DNA of 64,000 bases from Papaver somniferum (Eukaryota; Streptophyta; Magnoliopsida; Ranunculales; Papaveraceae), in NCBI RefSeq assembly GCF_003573695.1, contig NC_039363.1, positions 166,548,747 to 166,612,746 of the forward strand, written 5' to 3'. The position numbers and the translations under genes were made by a program. Position 1 is the first letter of the stretch, and each line of letters opens with the position of its first letter. The notes below the pieces were generated by a model. The model searched no databases. It was not told the origin of the DNA and saw nothing but the letters and a program-made list of their open reading frames with translations. Positions 1 through 10,917 of this stretch are shown in pieces.

Positions 1-488
1 AATTAGTTTTAATTCCTTTGATATATTTATAGTATTAGGATCTTCACTCATGCAATGTAATTGCAATCAGTATATATACAAAATGATAATATCAATCTCT
101 ACACAGTTGTGAGAGAAATCAAAACCCATATTCCTTTAGCTGCTGCCATTGTCGATGGAGATAGAAGGAGCTGAGATGGAGTTCGAGTTTAAAGGAAAAT
201 TCCAGAAGATAATCTCTTCATGGAGAGCCTGGTATACGCGGGATCTATTAGTTGAGTTCTAAAAACTCAGATATTCAGAACATTCACGGCGACCAGAGTG
301 TATGTGAGATAGCCAGAGTAAAAGAAAAATCCAAGGAATTTATTTCTCTTGGAGGCATGAGTAGCCGTGATTCTGACTGAGAAAAAATAAAAACTCAGGG
401 AAAATATTTTTTCACCGAGTGGGTATTCTGAAGGAGTAAATGGAACATGCTTTTCAGTCTCCGGGAATTGACAGGCCAACGACAGTTT
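1..488. other. Unassigned sequence before the gypsy-type LTR
   Basis: I see no supportable gene. Short open frames exist on both strands but none has a recognisable domain or a plausible plant start context. Given what follows it is probably transposon-derived, but no element end is visible. Confidence 0.3.
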
Positions 489-1603
489 GTTAAGGTAAAT
501 GGGCTGGGCCTTTGCCACTTACGCAAGCCTATTCAGAATTCTCAAGCCATTATGGCACGGAAAGACTTGGACGTGTGCTATTTTTGGAAGTTTTGGTGAG
601 TTTTGGCAACCGTGTCGACCGGGATTCAGGCACGGGCATAACTACAATTTGGGACACCTATAAAAGAGATGTTTCTACAACTTCTAAGAGATATCTTTTA
701 ATCTTGAATCAAGCCATTGGAGAGAAGGACACAAGGAAGAAAAGCTAGGGTTTTGGAGCGATTTCACCATCGTAACAATTTATCTTTCATTTTCTTATAT
801 TTTTAACATGGGTGTTTCTATATCCATGAGTAGATAAAACCATAATTGATTGAGGATGAATTCTAAGTTCTAGACTTGATTTGGATTAATATATGCATCT
901 ATTTTGAGTTCTTCATATGATTATTATTTGCTTCTACTTTAATGAATGTCTATGATTGATTAATTGATTGCTCTAGGTTGCCAACTATAGTAGTTTATTG
1001 CTTGATTTATTGCTAGTAAAGGGTTAGGATATATGTTTCATTGTTGAATAACCCATACACAAGTAGAAAATGTGAGACCTTGCAGATGGATTCTGTGGAG
1101 CAATCGCGTGTAGAACAACATTAGAAAGTGGACCTTGCGCTAAGAGTCTAACTATTAAGATTAACCTAAGTCATAAAATATAAATCATTCGACCAAGTTA
1201 CACCTTGAGTGCCTTACTACTTGGTGGCTTGGACGAATAAAATCTGATATTCGAGCGTTTCGGTATCCAGTGACCAAAGGACTTTAGGGGATAACACTGC
1301 GCTAGTTTTTATTCCACGGTTGATAATAATCTATGATTAATGATGAATTTATGAATATATTAACTCATTGACGGTTTAGTAATGAAGAAGAATTCCTCGA
1401 TCATCTCTCTCCATTGCTTGCAACTCAATTTAAATTGCTTTATTTACTTTGTTTACAATCTAAAACAAAAAAAAAACCATTTGTGACCTTTTTGACAACT
1501 AAACTCCCTGCTCTTCATGGGAACGATCCTTGCTTCCATTATATTACCAATTAATTGTGTGGAAATAAGTGATTTAATTTGATTGCACTCACGGCATGCA
1601 TCA
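489..1603 (+). repeat. Ty3/gypsy-type LTR, 3' end abutting a copia LTR
   Basis: This resembles the LTR/leader of plant Tat/Athila-type gypsy elements. A TATA box (TATAAAA) lies at 659-665, followed by an untranslated stretch with 'atccatgagtagataaaacc' near 822, an alternating T/A-rich region, and a terminal stretch with 'ctccctgctcttcatgggaa' and 'gcactcacggcatgcatca', typical of such LTR ends. No primer-binding site follows; at 1604 the sequence changes directly into a copia LTR that lacks its first bases. The left boundary (a TGTTAAGG at about 489) is a guess. The short open frame at 512-748 lies across U3/R and is not taken as a gene. Confidence 0.5.
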
Positions 1604-2041
1604 ATGGTCAAGGATAGATTAGGAAAATATATTGGTTTAGGAGACCAATTACTAGTGTCCTAAGTATAGCAACTTAAGAGGTTTGTCTCTTAGAGTTAAG
1701 TTGGGAAACCCTATACTTGTAGGAAAATAATCCTTGTTAAGGAATGTGTCTAGTCCTATTGATATGTATAAATAGCCACAGAGAGAACCTAGTAAAAACA
1801 CACCAGAAGTTCTCTTCTTCTCTTCTAAGACTTTGTATATTGCTCCTTCCTATACGGTGATATATGAAATTGCTTATTCCTTCGCAAGGATTCAACCTCG
1901 TTAAATGCTTGTTTTTATTGTGTGTGTGTGTAAGGATTGTGTTCTTGGCAATATTGGAGTACCGTTGTAGCAGTACAAACCTAATGCTTTTACAGGATTT
2001 AGCATAACAATTGGTATCAGAGCCATCCAATTGTCCCAACA
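1604..2041 (+). repeat. Ty1/copia 5' LTR, copy 1 (first ~10 bp missing)
   Basis: It matches the 3' LTR at 17498-17941 along its length but starts at 'atggtcaagg', so the terminal TGTTGGTATG is absent. A TATA box (TATAAATA) is at 1767-1774. The right end is '..gtcccaaca', after which a primer-binding site follows. Substitutions relative to the 3' LTR are scattered throughout, so the insertion is not recent. An internal PBS-like motif sits 32 bp before the LTR end. Confidence 0.85.
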
Positions 2042-2043
2042 AT

Positions 2044-2055
2044 TGGTATCAAAGC
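2044..2055 (+). promoter_or_regulatory. Primer-binding site, initiator Met tRNA type (copia copy 1)
   Basis: TGGTATCAAAGC directly follows the LTR. It is the plant copia initiator-Met tRNA binding sequence TGGTATCAGAGC with one change. The exact TGGTATCAGAGC form is found at 2012-2023 inside the LTR end. Confidence 0.75.
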
Positions 2056-2156
2056 AAGGAGACGCTCCTGGATACGGGTATTCATATTGCAGTAGAAGTG
2101 AAGGTATTTTTCTGAGGATTGCTTGAGGTAAGTCTGATCTCAAAGGTTATGTATAT

Positions 2157-3180
2157 TTGGTTGTTTGTGAACAATGGTCGACGGGGGATAACCGGTTAAT
2201 CCGGTACAACATTCGGAGTCCACAAGTAAAGATAAAGACAAAAGAAGAAATACTTCATTCACATAGATCACAACTCAAGGTAGAAAAGTTTACAGGAACC
2301 AATAACTTAAGTTTATGGAGAACGGATGTAATGGATGCCCTTGTTCATCTTGACCTAGAAGAAGATGTAGAAGGTCTGCCAGCAGATATGATTGACAAGC
2401 AGTGGAACAAGATGAATAAATTATGCCTGGGTTTGATTCGAGGGTGTTTAGCAACGGCAGTAAAAGTTAATTATCAGCACGAGACTTCAGCTAGGATCTT
2501 TGGGAAAAATTAGAGAAGGAATACCTTGTGAAGAACGTGGCCAATATGATACATCTTAAGAGGAATTTGTATCGTATAACATGAAGAAGGGTGCAACTCT
2601 AACTGAGCACCTAGATTCATATAATAAACTTCTTGCTGAGTTGGTTAACTACGTACAATGAGATAATCGAGGACGAGGAACAAGCTTTGTGTCTAATAAA
2701 CTCCCTTCCTGAAAAGTATAAGCCCGTGATTAAGGCATTAATACACGACAAGGATAAGATGGCATACGCAGAGGTCACTATAGCATTGAGTAGTGAGGAG
2801 TTTAGGAAGATGGATCGTGAAGACCTTGCAGGTTAAGTTAATAATGATGTGCTTATTGCAAGAGGTCGTTCAACAGACAAGAGAAAGAAGACTGGTGGTT
2901 ATGGTAAAGGTAGAGGGCATTCTAAAACTAGAACACATCTGCATAAAGATGAGTGTGCTTGGTGGCATGACTTAGTTCATTGGTCTAAGGATTGTACCAA
3001 ACGTAGGGCGAGAGAAGGAGATAACAGTAATACTGAGGTGAACATTGCAAAAGGTAATGGAGAATCAGATGATGCTTTTGATTTCCCGGAGACTGTGAAA
3101 CCATCGGCTTATGCTATTACAGATGGTACATGGGTGTTAGATACTGGACCAACGTATCATATATGTCCATATCGGGATTA
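2157..3180 (+). pseudogene. Copia gag and protease start, frameshifted (copy 1)
   Basis: The capsid-like Gag with zinc knuckle and the start of the aspartic protease are spread over three frames. The Gag core (2157-2513) contains 'KFTGTNNLSLWRTDVMDAL', close to the usual copia 'F.G.N...W'. A second block in another frame (about 2500-2640) reads 'WEKLEKEYLVKNVANM'. The zinc-knuckle region (about 2950-3000) reads CAWWHDLVHWSKDC, in which the second cysteine of CCHC is tryptophan. The protease active site is near 3139-3165 as 'WVLDTGPTYHICP' (family form D-S/T-G-A), ending in a stop at 3178. At least two frameshifts and an early stop near 2190 mean it cannot be translated as one polyprotein. Confidence 0.8.
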
Positions 3181-3812
3181 GTTCTCAAGCTTTTAAGAGC
3201 TTGATGGAGAAATACGTATGGGAAACAATCATACCTGCAGAGTGATTGGGATTGGTAGTGTTCGTATCACGATTCATGATGGTATGGTTAGAGACATGGA
3301 AGAGGTATGATTTGCAACTGACATAAAGAAGAATTTGATTTCACTCGGAATTTTAGAAGCTAAGGGATACAAGGTAGTCACTGAAAATGGTGTTCTAAAG
3401 GTAATATTTGGATCTATGGTAATCATGAAGGGCACACGTCATCATAACTTGTACTACTTGATTGGGAGTACAACAACATGGGATGTGTCTATTTCTGAAC
3501 ACATCGAGGGTGCAGCTACCGAGAAAACAAATCTATGGCACATGAGACTTGCACATCCTGGTGGGAAGTCGTTGCATAGTTTGATTCAACAAAACTTGTT
3601 GAAAGGTTCTATTACCTGTAAGTTAGCATTTTGTGAACATTGTGTTAAGGGCAAGAAGACAAGAACAAGATTTGGCACAGTAATCCACAATACAAGTGGA
3701 GTTATTTACTATGTTCACTTAGATGTTTAGGGTCCTTCCAAGAATGCATCATTGGGAGGGAAACATTGGTTTGTGTCATTCATTGATGACTATTCTAGGC
3801 ACGTATGGGTGT
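3181..3812 (+). pseudogene. Copia protease end and integrase N-terminus (copy 1), interrupted
   Basis: After stops near 3178 and 3310, an open frame from 3335 carries the GAG-pre-integrase zinc finger: 'LWHMRLAHPGGKSLHSL' then 'FCEHCVKGKKTRTRF', giving the H-H-C-C ligands. The first catalytic Asp of integrase would be in 'YYVHLDV', directly followed by a stop at 3728 where copy 2 has tryptophan. 'FIDDYSRHVWV' follows just before the break at 3812, where a solo LTR splits the gene with target duplication GGTGT (3808-3812). The core resumes at 6182. Confidence 0.8.
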
Positions 3813-6176
3813 TGAAAAGCGAGGGTACAACAACCACACCCAATATTTCGCTTAGCCATCTGTATGGACAAACTCTAATATACTTTTAAGAGAATTTATC
3901 AAGACTCAATCTTTTTAAACAGTATATCAAAGAGTTAATACCTTAATCTCTCGATTTGATTTATATTCAAGCAAATAAAAATCTGCGAGTCTTTATCAAA
4001 TACTAGAGATATAACTTGGATGGTACCAAAGACCAATATCCAAGTGTCAATCAATTTAAATCAACAACCAAAGATCGGATATTCTAATTGATTGAAACGA
4101 ACGCACAACCTGTGATATTTCAATTATAAAGATAAACAATATAATGTGGAAATAGAAATAACACAGACACCAGAATTTTGTTAACGAGGAAACCGCAATT
4201 GCAGAAAAACCCCGGGAGCTAGTCTAGATTGAACACACACTGTATTAAGCCGCTACAGACACTAGCCCACTACAAACTAACTTCGGTCTGGAGTGTAGTT
4301 GAACCCCAATCAATCTTACATTGATCCAAGGTACAGTTGCGCTCTTTACGTCTCTGATCCCAGCAGGATACTATGCACTTAGTTCCCTTAGCTGATCTCA
4401 CCCACAACTAAGAGTTGTTACGACTCAAAGTCGAAGACTTGAAATAAACAAATCTGTATCACACAGAAAATTCTATAAAGATAGATAAATCTGTCTCCCA
4501 CAGAAATACCTACAAGTTTTGTTCCGTATTTTGATAGATCAAGGTGAACAGGAACCAATTGATAATCCGGACTTATATTCCCGAAGAACAGCCTAGTATT
4601 ATTAATCACCTCACAATAATCTTAATCGACGCGGCGAAATAAGATATTGTGGAATCACAAACGATGAGACGAAGATGTTTGTGATTACTTTTATATCTTG
4701 CGTATCGGAGATATCAATCTCAAGCCAATCGTTGCGATTGTACTCGTACGATAGAAACAACAAGATCAGATCACACAACTACGATAAAGTAGTATCTGTC
4801 CGGATTCACAGTCTCAATGAAGTATTTAAGTCGTTAACCTGGTTTTTAAGAAGAAACCAAAGGTTAAATGATAATCGAATCTAGCTAACGCAACTAGTAT
4901 CACACGCAAGGTGTGGGGATTAGGTTTCCCAGTTTCTAAAGTTCTCCCTTATATAGTCTTTCAAATCAGGGTTTGCAATCAATGTTAGCTTGGTAACAAA
5001 GCATTCAATATTCACCGTTAGATGAAAACCTGATTAGATTCAAGCTAATATATTTCAACCGTTGGATCGAAAACCTAGCTTGTTACACACAAACGAAATG
5101 CACGTTTCTAGGTTTTTGTAACCGTACCCAAACTTGTACATTTGTTGGTTCAACAATAGTTAACCAAATGGTTAGCCATATGAGCACTTTCATATCAACT
5201 ATTCTTCTTCTTCACCATAACTAGTTCAAATGACTCAAATGAACTAGTTAGAAAGTTGTTCAATTGCAAGGAAATCTTATGTAACTACACAAGACACAAT
5301 CGAAGCAAAAACGATTTGATTCACTCGAAACGGTTCATGAACTTTATATCCACGGTTTGCAATTAGCATTTCTTAGTTTATATAAGTAAGAGTTCACAAA
5401 AAATCATCTTTAGATATAACCAACTCAAGTTCGCGGACTGGGTTCGCGGACTTAAGTTCCCAAAAGGAGTTCTCAAACTCCAGCAGATTTTCTCGGGTCG
5501 AGAACTTCCGCCAGTTCGCAGACTGAGTTCACGGCTCTTGTTCCGGTTCTCTTGATCAACAAAGTTCTCAAACTTCGGTTCAAGAAATAAGGACTTATAA
5601 ATATATGTGTTTCCACAACAATTCTTATATCCAACAATGGTTATATAATTTAAACTCTCATTTCAATCATTGAAACATTCTTAGAGGACGTTATATAGTT
5701 GTTGTTCACAAACCATTTTTCGTCAAAGCAATTTTCAAAGTGATTGAAACATAACATGACTTCCGTCACTAGGTAAAGATAAACTTGGACAAAGCGAAAG
5801 CTTACCAACACATATTTCGAGAAATAGATAGGTGAGATAAACTCAGCTCGAAAGACCAAATGTGTATAATCAAGTCTATATAGCAAAACGATTTTTGTCT
5901 CAATATAGGAGATAGAGTAGATATACTTTTGAGTGATAGATAAGTTCATGTCTCCACATAACTTTTTTTCGATGAAGTTCCACTAGTTCCTTGAGTAGTT
6001 CTTCGTCTTGTATGATGATCCACCATGGAGTTCTTGAGATCAACTACATTTTCTATCCTAGTCCGATACTTAGCTATAGTAGACTAGAAATCAAGACTTA
6101 TAGTTTTAATCACTAACATTGACAAACATGCTTGAGATAACAATGTATGCGAGTTCGACCGAGCAATGCTCTAACA
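3813..6176 (-). mobile_element. Solo LTR of a long-LTR copia family, in copia integrase (copy 1)
   Basis: A 2364 bp LTR with no internal region, read on the minus strand from TGTTAGAGCATTG (6176) to GCTTTTCA (3813). A perfect 5-bp target duplication, GGTGT, sits at 3808-3812 and 6177-6181. The same LTR type with internal region attached occurs at 38817-43714, 47787 and 61993, where it is followed by a Met-tRNA primer site or preceded by a purine tract, which confirms the identity. Absence of internal sequence together with an intact target duplication indicates LTR-LTR recombination after insertion. A TATA-like 'cttatatag' (4949 region, minus strand) fits the U3/R boundary. A repeat block of 'gttcgcggactt'-like words lies at about 5428-5580. 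Confidence 0.9.
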
Positions 6177-6181
6177 GGTGT

Positions 6182-6512
6182 ACACCATGAGGCATAAGGA
6201 TGAAGTCCTATAAGTCTTTTTGAGGTGGAAGAAGGCAACTGAGACTCAAACTGACAGAAAGATCAAAGTACTACATTCGGATAATAGTGGAGAATACAAG
6301 AGTGATCCATTCTTTCAAGTATGTCAGGATGAGGGGATTAAAAGGCACTTCACGTTTAAGAAGACATCGCAATAAAATGGGGTAGCTGAACGCATGAATC
6401 GTACTTTGCTGGAGAAGGTACGATGTATGTTATCTAATGCTAGATTAGGTAAGGCTTTTTGGGATAAGGCAGTTACAACGCGTGCTTCCTCATTAATAGG
6501 TTGCCATCAGCT
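6182..6512 (+). pseudogene. Copia integrase core, copy 1, cut off by an assembly gap
   Basis: Resumes the integrase after the solo LTR. The sequence encodes the second catalytic Asp region ('VLHSDNSGEYKSDPFF') and the catalytic Glu region ('NGVAERMNRTLLEK'), the latter preceded by an in-frame TAA (near 6373) where the family has CAA/CAG plus Asn. The frame also carries a TAA after 'KDEVL'. It stops at the N run at 6513 and its sequence recurs at 6991-7322. Confidence 0.75.
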
Positions 6513-6702
6513 NNNNNNNNNNTATGGCACATGAGACTTGCACATCCTGGTGGGAAGTCGTTGCATAGTTTGATTCAACAAAACTTGTTGAAAGGTTCTA
6601 TTACCTGTAAGTTAGCATTTTGTGAACATTGTGTTAAGGGCAAGAAGACAAGAACAAGATTTGGCACAGTAATCCACAATACAAGTGGAGTTNNNNNNNN
6701 NN
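6513..6702. other. Two 10-N gaps enclosing a misplaced 170 bp fragment
   Basis: Ns occupy 6513-6522 and 6693-6702. The 170 bp between them (6523-6692) repeat the integrase zinc-finger segment at 3534-3703, and also match 10192-10361. Its position between two fixed-length gaps and out of gene order indicates a small contig placed here by scaffolding, not biology. Confidence 0.9.
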
Positions 6703-7322
6703 TTTTGTCTCAATATAGGAGATAGAGTAGATATACTTTTGAGTGATAGATAAGTTCATGTCTCCACATAACTTTTTTTCGATGAAGTTCCACTAGTTCC
6801 TTGAGTAGTTCTTCGTCTTGTATGATGATCCACCATGGAGTTCTTGAGATCAACTACATTTTCTATCCTAGTCCGATACTTAGCTATAGTAGACTAGAAA
6901 TCAAGACTTATAGTTTTAATCACTAACATTGACAAACATGCTTGAGATAACAATGTATGCGAGTTCGACCGAGCAATGCTCTAACAGGTGTACACCATGA
7001 GGCATAAGGATGAAGTCCTATAAGTCTTTTTGAGGTGGAAGAAGGCAACTGAGACTCAAACTGACAGAAAGATCAAAGTACTACATTCGGATAATAGTGG
7101 AGAATACAAGAGTGATCCATTCTTTCAAGTATGTCAGGATGAGGGGATTAAAAGGCACTTCACGTTTAAGAAGACATCGCAATAAAATGGGGTAGCTGAA
7201 CGCATGAATCGTACTTTGCTGGAGAAGGTACGATGTATGTTATCTAATGCTAGATTAGGTAAGGCTTTTTGGGATAAGGCAGTTACAACGCGTGCTTCCT
7301 CATTAATAGGTTGCCATCAGCT
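6703..7322. repeat. 620 bp exact-looking repeat of 5893-6512 (assembly overlap)
   Basis: From 'ttttgtctcaatatagg' to 'ttgccatcagct' this segment repeats 5893-6512 with no difference that I could see. It holds the end of the solo LTR and the integrase core. Copy 2 (14559-15178) has this sequence only once. The simplest reading is two overlapping contig ends that were not merged. Confidence 0.85.
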
Positions 7323-7885
7323 GCTTTAGAAGGTAAAACTCCTATGGAGAAATGGTTTGGTAAGGCAGCTTATGACTATGACTCGATTCATATCTTTGGT
7401 TGTCCTACGTGGTATTGTGTTAGTGAAAACAAGCTTGATAGCGATTCCGTGAAAGGAATCTTTGTGGGTATGAAAAGTGGAGTGATAGGGTTTCAAGTTT
7501 TGGAATCCAGTTGAGAAGAAGATAGTCATGAGTAGAGATGTCACATTTTATGAGATGTCTATGGTAAAGTTTTGGGGTTCTCGGCAGGTGGAGAACAGAA
7601 GCACCAGTACTAGTGAGCCTTTGCAGCGGATGGAGATTGATGCAACTCCACTAATTCCAGTTAAGTATGTATCTGTTCAGAATACTTCTGAAGACATGAG
7701 GTCTACAAGAGAAGTAACTACTGAAGTTCCAAATGATAGTGACGTTGTTGTAGAAGAGAAACAAGAGTCATCAGAAGATATAGAATCTTCAGTCACCGAG
7801 GCCATAGCAACTAGAAAACCGAGAAGATCAACCAGAAATCCTGGTTGGATGGATGATGTTGTAGCTTATGCATTACCAGTAGTAG
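7323..7885 (+). pseudogene. Copia integrase C-terminus and linker, copy 1, ending at a rearrangement breakpoint
   Basis: Encodes the integrase C-terminal region ('ALEGKTPMEKWFGKAAYDYD', 'HIFGCPTWY') and, after a stop at 7512, the variable linker before reverse transcriptase ('RKPRRSTRNPGWMDDVVAYA', 7808-7866). At 7886 the copia sequence stops within 'PVVE' and the gypsy LTR sequence seen at 1239 begins again. No reverse transcriptase belongs to this copy. Confidence 0.8.
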
Positions 7886-8251
7886 AAAATCTGATATTCG
7901 AGCGTTTCGGTATCCAGTGACCAAAGGACTATAGAGGATAACACTGCGCTAGTTTTTATTCCACGGTTGATAATAATCTATGATTAATGATGAATTTATG
8001 AATATATTAACTCATTGACGGTTTAGTAATGAAGAAGAATTCCTCGATCATCTCTCTCCATTGCTTGCAACTCAATTTAAATTTCTTTATTTACTTTGTT
8101 TACAATCTAAAACAAAAAAAAAAACCATTTGTGACCTTTTTGACAACTAAACTCCCTGCTCTTCATGGGAACGATCCTTGCTTCCATTATATTACCAATT
8201 AATTGTGTGGAAATAAGTGATTTAATTTGATTGCACTCACGGCACGCATCA
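7886..8251 (+). repeat. Second copy of the gypsy-type LTR 3' end
   Basis: Nearly identical to 1239-1603, beginning at 'aaaatctgatattcgagcg' and ending '..ggcacgcatca'. It lies directly against the second copia 5' LTR, exactly as in copy 1. It starts abruptly after copia coding sequence, which marks the junction of the tandem units. Confidence 0.8.
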
Positions 8252-8689
8252 ATGGTCAAGGATAGATTAGGAAAATATATTGGTTTAGGAAACCAATTAC
8301 TAGTGTCCTAAGTATAGCAACTTAAGAGGTTTGTCTCTTAGAGTTAAGTTGGGAAACCCTATACTTGTAGGAAAATAATCCTTGTTAAGGAATGTGTCTA
8401 GTCCTATTGATATGTATAAATAGCCATAGAGAGAACCTAGTAAAAACACACCAGAAGTTCTCTTCTTCTCTTCTAAGACTTTGTATATTGCTCCTTCCTA
8501 TACGGTGATATATGAAATTGCTTATTCCTTCGCGAGGACTTAACCTCGTTAAATGCTTGTTTTTATTGTGTGTGTGTGTAAGGATTGTGTTCTTGGAAAT
8601 ATTGGAGTACCGTTGCAGCAGTACAAACCTAATGCTTTTACAGGATTTAGCATAACAATTGGTATCAGAGCCATCCAATTGTCCCAACA
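8252..8689 (+). repeat. Ty1/copia 5' LTR, copy 2 (first ~10 bp missing)
   Basis: Same structure and same 5' truncation as the LTR at 1604-2041, with a few substitutions between them. It is the 5' LTR of the longer copia element that ends at 17941. Confidence 0.85.
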
Positions 8690-8691
8690 AT

Positions 8692-8703
8692 TGGTATCAA
8701 AGC
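8692..8703 (+). promoter_or_regulatory. Primer-binding site (copia copy 2)
   Basis: TGGTATCAAAGC, one change from the plant initiator-Met tRNA site, just after the LTR end. A second PBS-like TGGTATCAGAGC lies 32 bp upstream inside the LTR end. Confidence 0.75.
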
Positions 8704-8830
8704 AAGGAGACGCTCTTGGATACGGGTATTAATATTGCAGTAGAAGTGAAGGTATTTTTCTGAAGATTGCTTGAGGTAAGTCTGATATCAAAGGTTATGT
8801 TTTTTATCTATATTTGGTTGTTTGTGAACA

Positions 8831-9838
8831 ATGGTCGACGGGGGAAAACCGGTTAATCCGGTACAACATTCGGAGTCCACAAGTATAGATAAAGACAAAA
8901 GAAGAAATACTTCATTCACATAGATCACAACTCAAGGTAGAAAAGTTTACAGGAACCAATAACTTAAGTTTATGGAGAACGGATGTAATGGATGCCCTTG
9001 TTCATCTTGACCTAGAAGAAGATGTAGAAGGTCTGCCAGCAGATATGATTGACAAGCAGTGGAACAAGATGAATAAATTATGTCTGGGTTTGATTCGAGG
9101 GTGTTTAGAAACGGAAGTAAAAGTTAATTATCAGCACGAGACTTCAGCTAGGATCTTTGGGAAAAATTAGAGAAGGAATACCTTGTGAAGAACGTGGCCA
9201 ATATGATACATCTTAAGAGGAATTTGTATCGATATAACATGAAGAAGGGTGCAACTCTAACTGAGCACCTAGATTCATATAATAAACTTCTTGCTGAGTT
9301 GGTTAACTACGTACAATGAGATAATCGAGGACGAGGAACAAGCTTTGTGTCTAATAAACTCCCTTCCTGAAAAGTATAAGCCCGTGATTAAGGCATTAAT
9401 ACACGACAAGGATAAGATGGCATACGCAGAGGTCACTATAGCATTGCGTAGTGAGGAGTTTAGGAAGATGGATCGTGAAGACCTTGCAGGTTAAGTTAAT
9501 AATGATGTGCTTATTGGAAGAGGTTGTTCAACAGACAAGAGAAAGAATACTGGTGGTTATGGTAAAGGTAGAGGGAGTTCTAAAACTAGAACACATCTGC
9601 ATAAAGATGAGTGTGCTTGGTGGCATGACTTATTTCATTGGGCTAAGGATTGTACCAAACGTATGGCGAGAGAAGGAGATAACAGTAATACTGAGGTGAA
9701 CATTGCAAAAGGTAATGGAGAATCAGATGATGCTTTTGATTTCCCGGCGACTGTGACACCATCAGCTTATACTATTACAGATGGTACATGGGTGTTAGAT
9801 ACTGGACCAACGTATCATATATGTCCATATCGGGATTA
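8831..9838 (+). pseudogene. Copia gag and protease start, frameshifted (copy 2)
   Basis: An ATG at 8831 opens 'MVDGGKPVNPVQHSESTS', intact here where copy 1 has a stop. The frame then breaks and the Gag core continues in another frame (8940-9170) and then a third ('WEKLEKEYLVKNVANM', about 9158 on). The zinc knuckle again lacks its second cysteine (CAWWHDLFHWAKDC, about 9610-9655). The protease motif 'WVLDTGPTYHICP' is at about 9789-9828. Shared frameshifts with copy 1 show the element was already dead before the unit was doubled. Confidence 0.8.
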
Positions 9839-9840
9839 GT

Positions 9841-10470
9841 TCTCAAGCTTTGAAGAGCTTGATGGAGAAATACGTATGGGAAACAATCATACCTTCAGAG
9901 TGATTGGGATTGGTAGTGTTCATATCACGATTCATGATGGTATGGTTAGAGAGATGGAAGAGGAATGATTTGCACCTGACATAAAGAAGAATTTGATTTC
10001 ACTCGGAATTTTAGAAGCTAAGGGCTACAAGGTAGTCACTGAAAATGGTGTTCTAAAGGTAATCTTTGGATCTATGGTAATCATGAAGGGCACACGTCAT
10101 CATAACTTGTACTACTTGATTGGGAGTACAACAACATGGGATGTGTCTATTTCTGAACACATCGAGGGTGCAGATACCGAGAAAACAAATTTATGGCACA
10201 TGAGACTTGCACATCCTGGTGGGAAGTCGTTGCATAGTTTGATTCAACAAAACTTGTTGAAAGGTTCTATTACCTGTAAGTTAGCATTTTGTGAACATTG
10301 TGTTAAGGGCAAGAAGACAAGAACAAGATTTGGCACAGTAATCCACAATACAAGTGGAGTTCTTTACTATGTTCACTTAGATGTTTGGGGTCCTTCCAAG
10401 AATGCATCATTGGGAGGGAAACATTGGTTTGTGTCATTCATTGATGACTATTCTAGGCACGTATGGGTGT
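9841..10470 (+). pseudogene. Copia protease end and integrase N-terminus (copy 2), interrupted
   Basis: Open from 9993 through the insertion point. It carries the HHCC zinc finger ('LWHMRLAHPGGKSLHSL', 'FCEHCVKGKKTRTRF') and the first catalytic Asp in 'LDVWGPSKNASLGGKHW', then 'FIDDYSRHVWV'. It retains the Trp codon that is a stop in copy 1. The gene is split at 10470 by the solo LTR with target duplication GGTGT (10466-10470 and 14843-14847). Confidence 0.85.
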
Positions 10471-10917
10471 TGAAAAGCGAGGGTACAACAACCACACCCA
10501 ATATTTCGCTTAGCAATCTGTATGGACAAACTCTAATATACTTTTAAGAGAATTTATCAAGACTCAATCTTTTTAAACAGTATATCAAAGAGTTGATATC
10601 TTAATCTCTCGATTTGATTTATATTCAAGCAAATAGAAATTTGCGAGTCTTTATCAAATACTAGAGAGATAACTTGGATGGTACCAAAGACCAATATCCA
10701 AGTGTCAATCAATTTAAATCAACAACCAAAGATCAGATATTCTAATTGATTGAAACGAACGCACAACCTGTGATATTTCAATTATAAAGATAAACAATAT
10801 AATGTGGAAATAGAAATAACACAGACACCAGAATTTTGTTAACGAGGAAACCGCAATTGCAGAAAAACCCCGGGAGCTAGTCTAGATTGAACACACACTG
10901 TATTAAGCCGCTACAGA

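Noticed and set aside
1737..2143. Overlapping minus-strand frames of 80-101 codons (also 8385-8690, 17729-18065)
   Set aside because: They run antisense through the copia LTR and leader and merely recur because the LTR recurs.
4418..5949. Minus-strand frames of 63 and 99 codons (also at 13084, 14316, 40061, 41291)
   Set aside because: They lie inside the long solo LTRs. Their conservation is that of the LTR itself, and no protein family is recognisable.
6501..6725. Frame running through both N gaps
   Set aside because: It is created by translating Ns and a misplaced contig; an assembly artefact.
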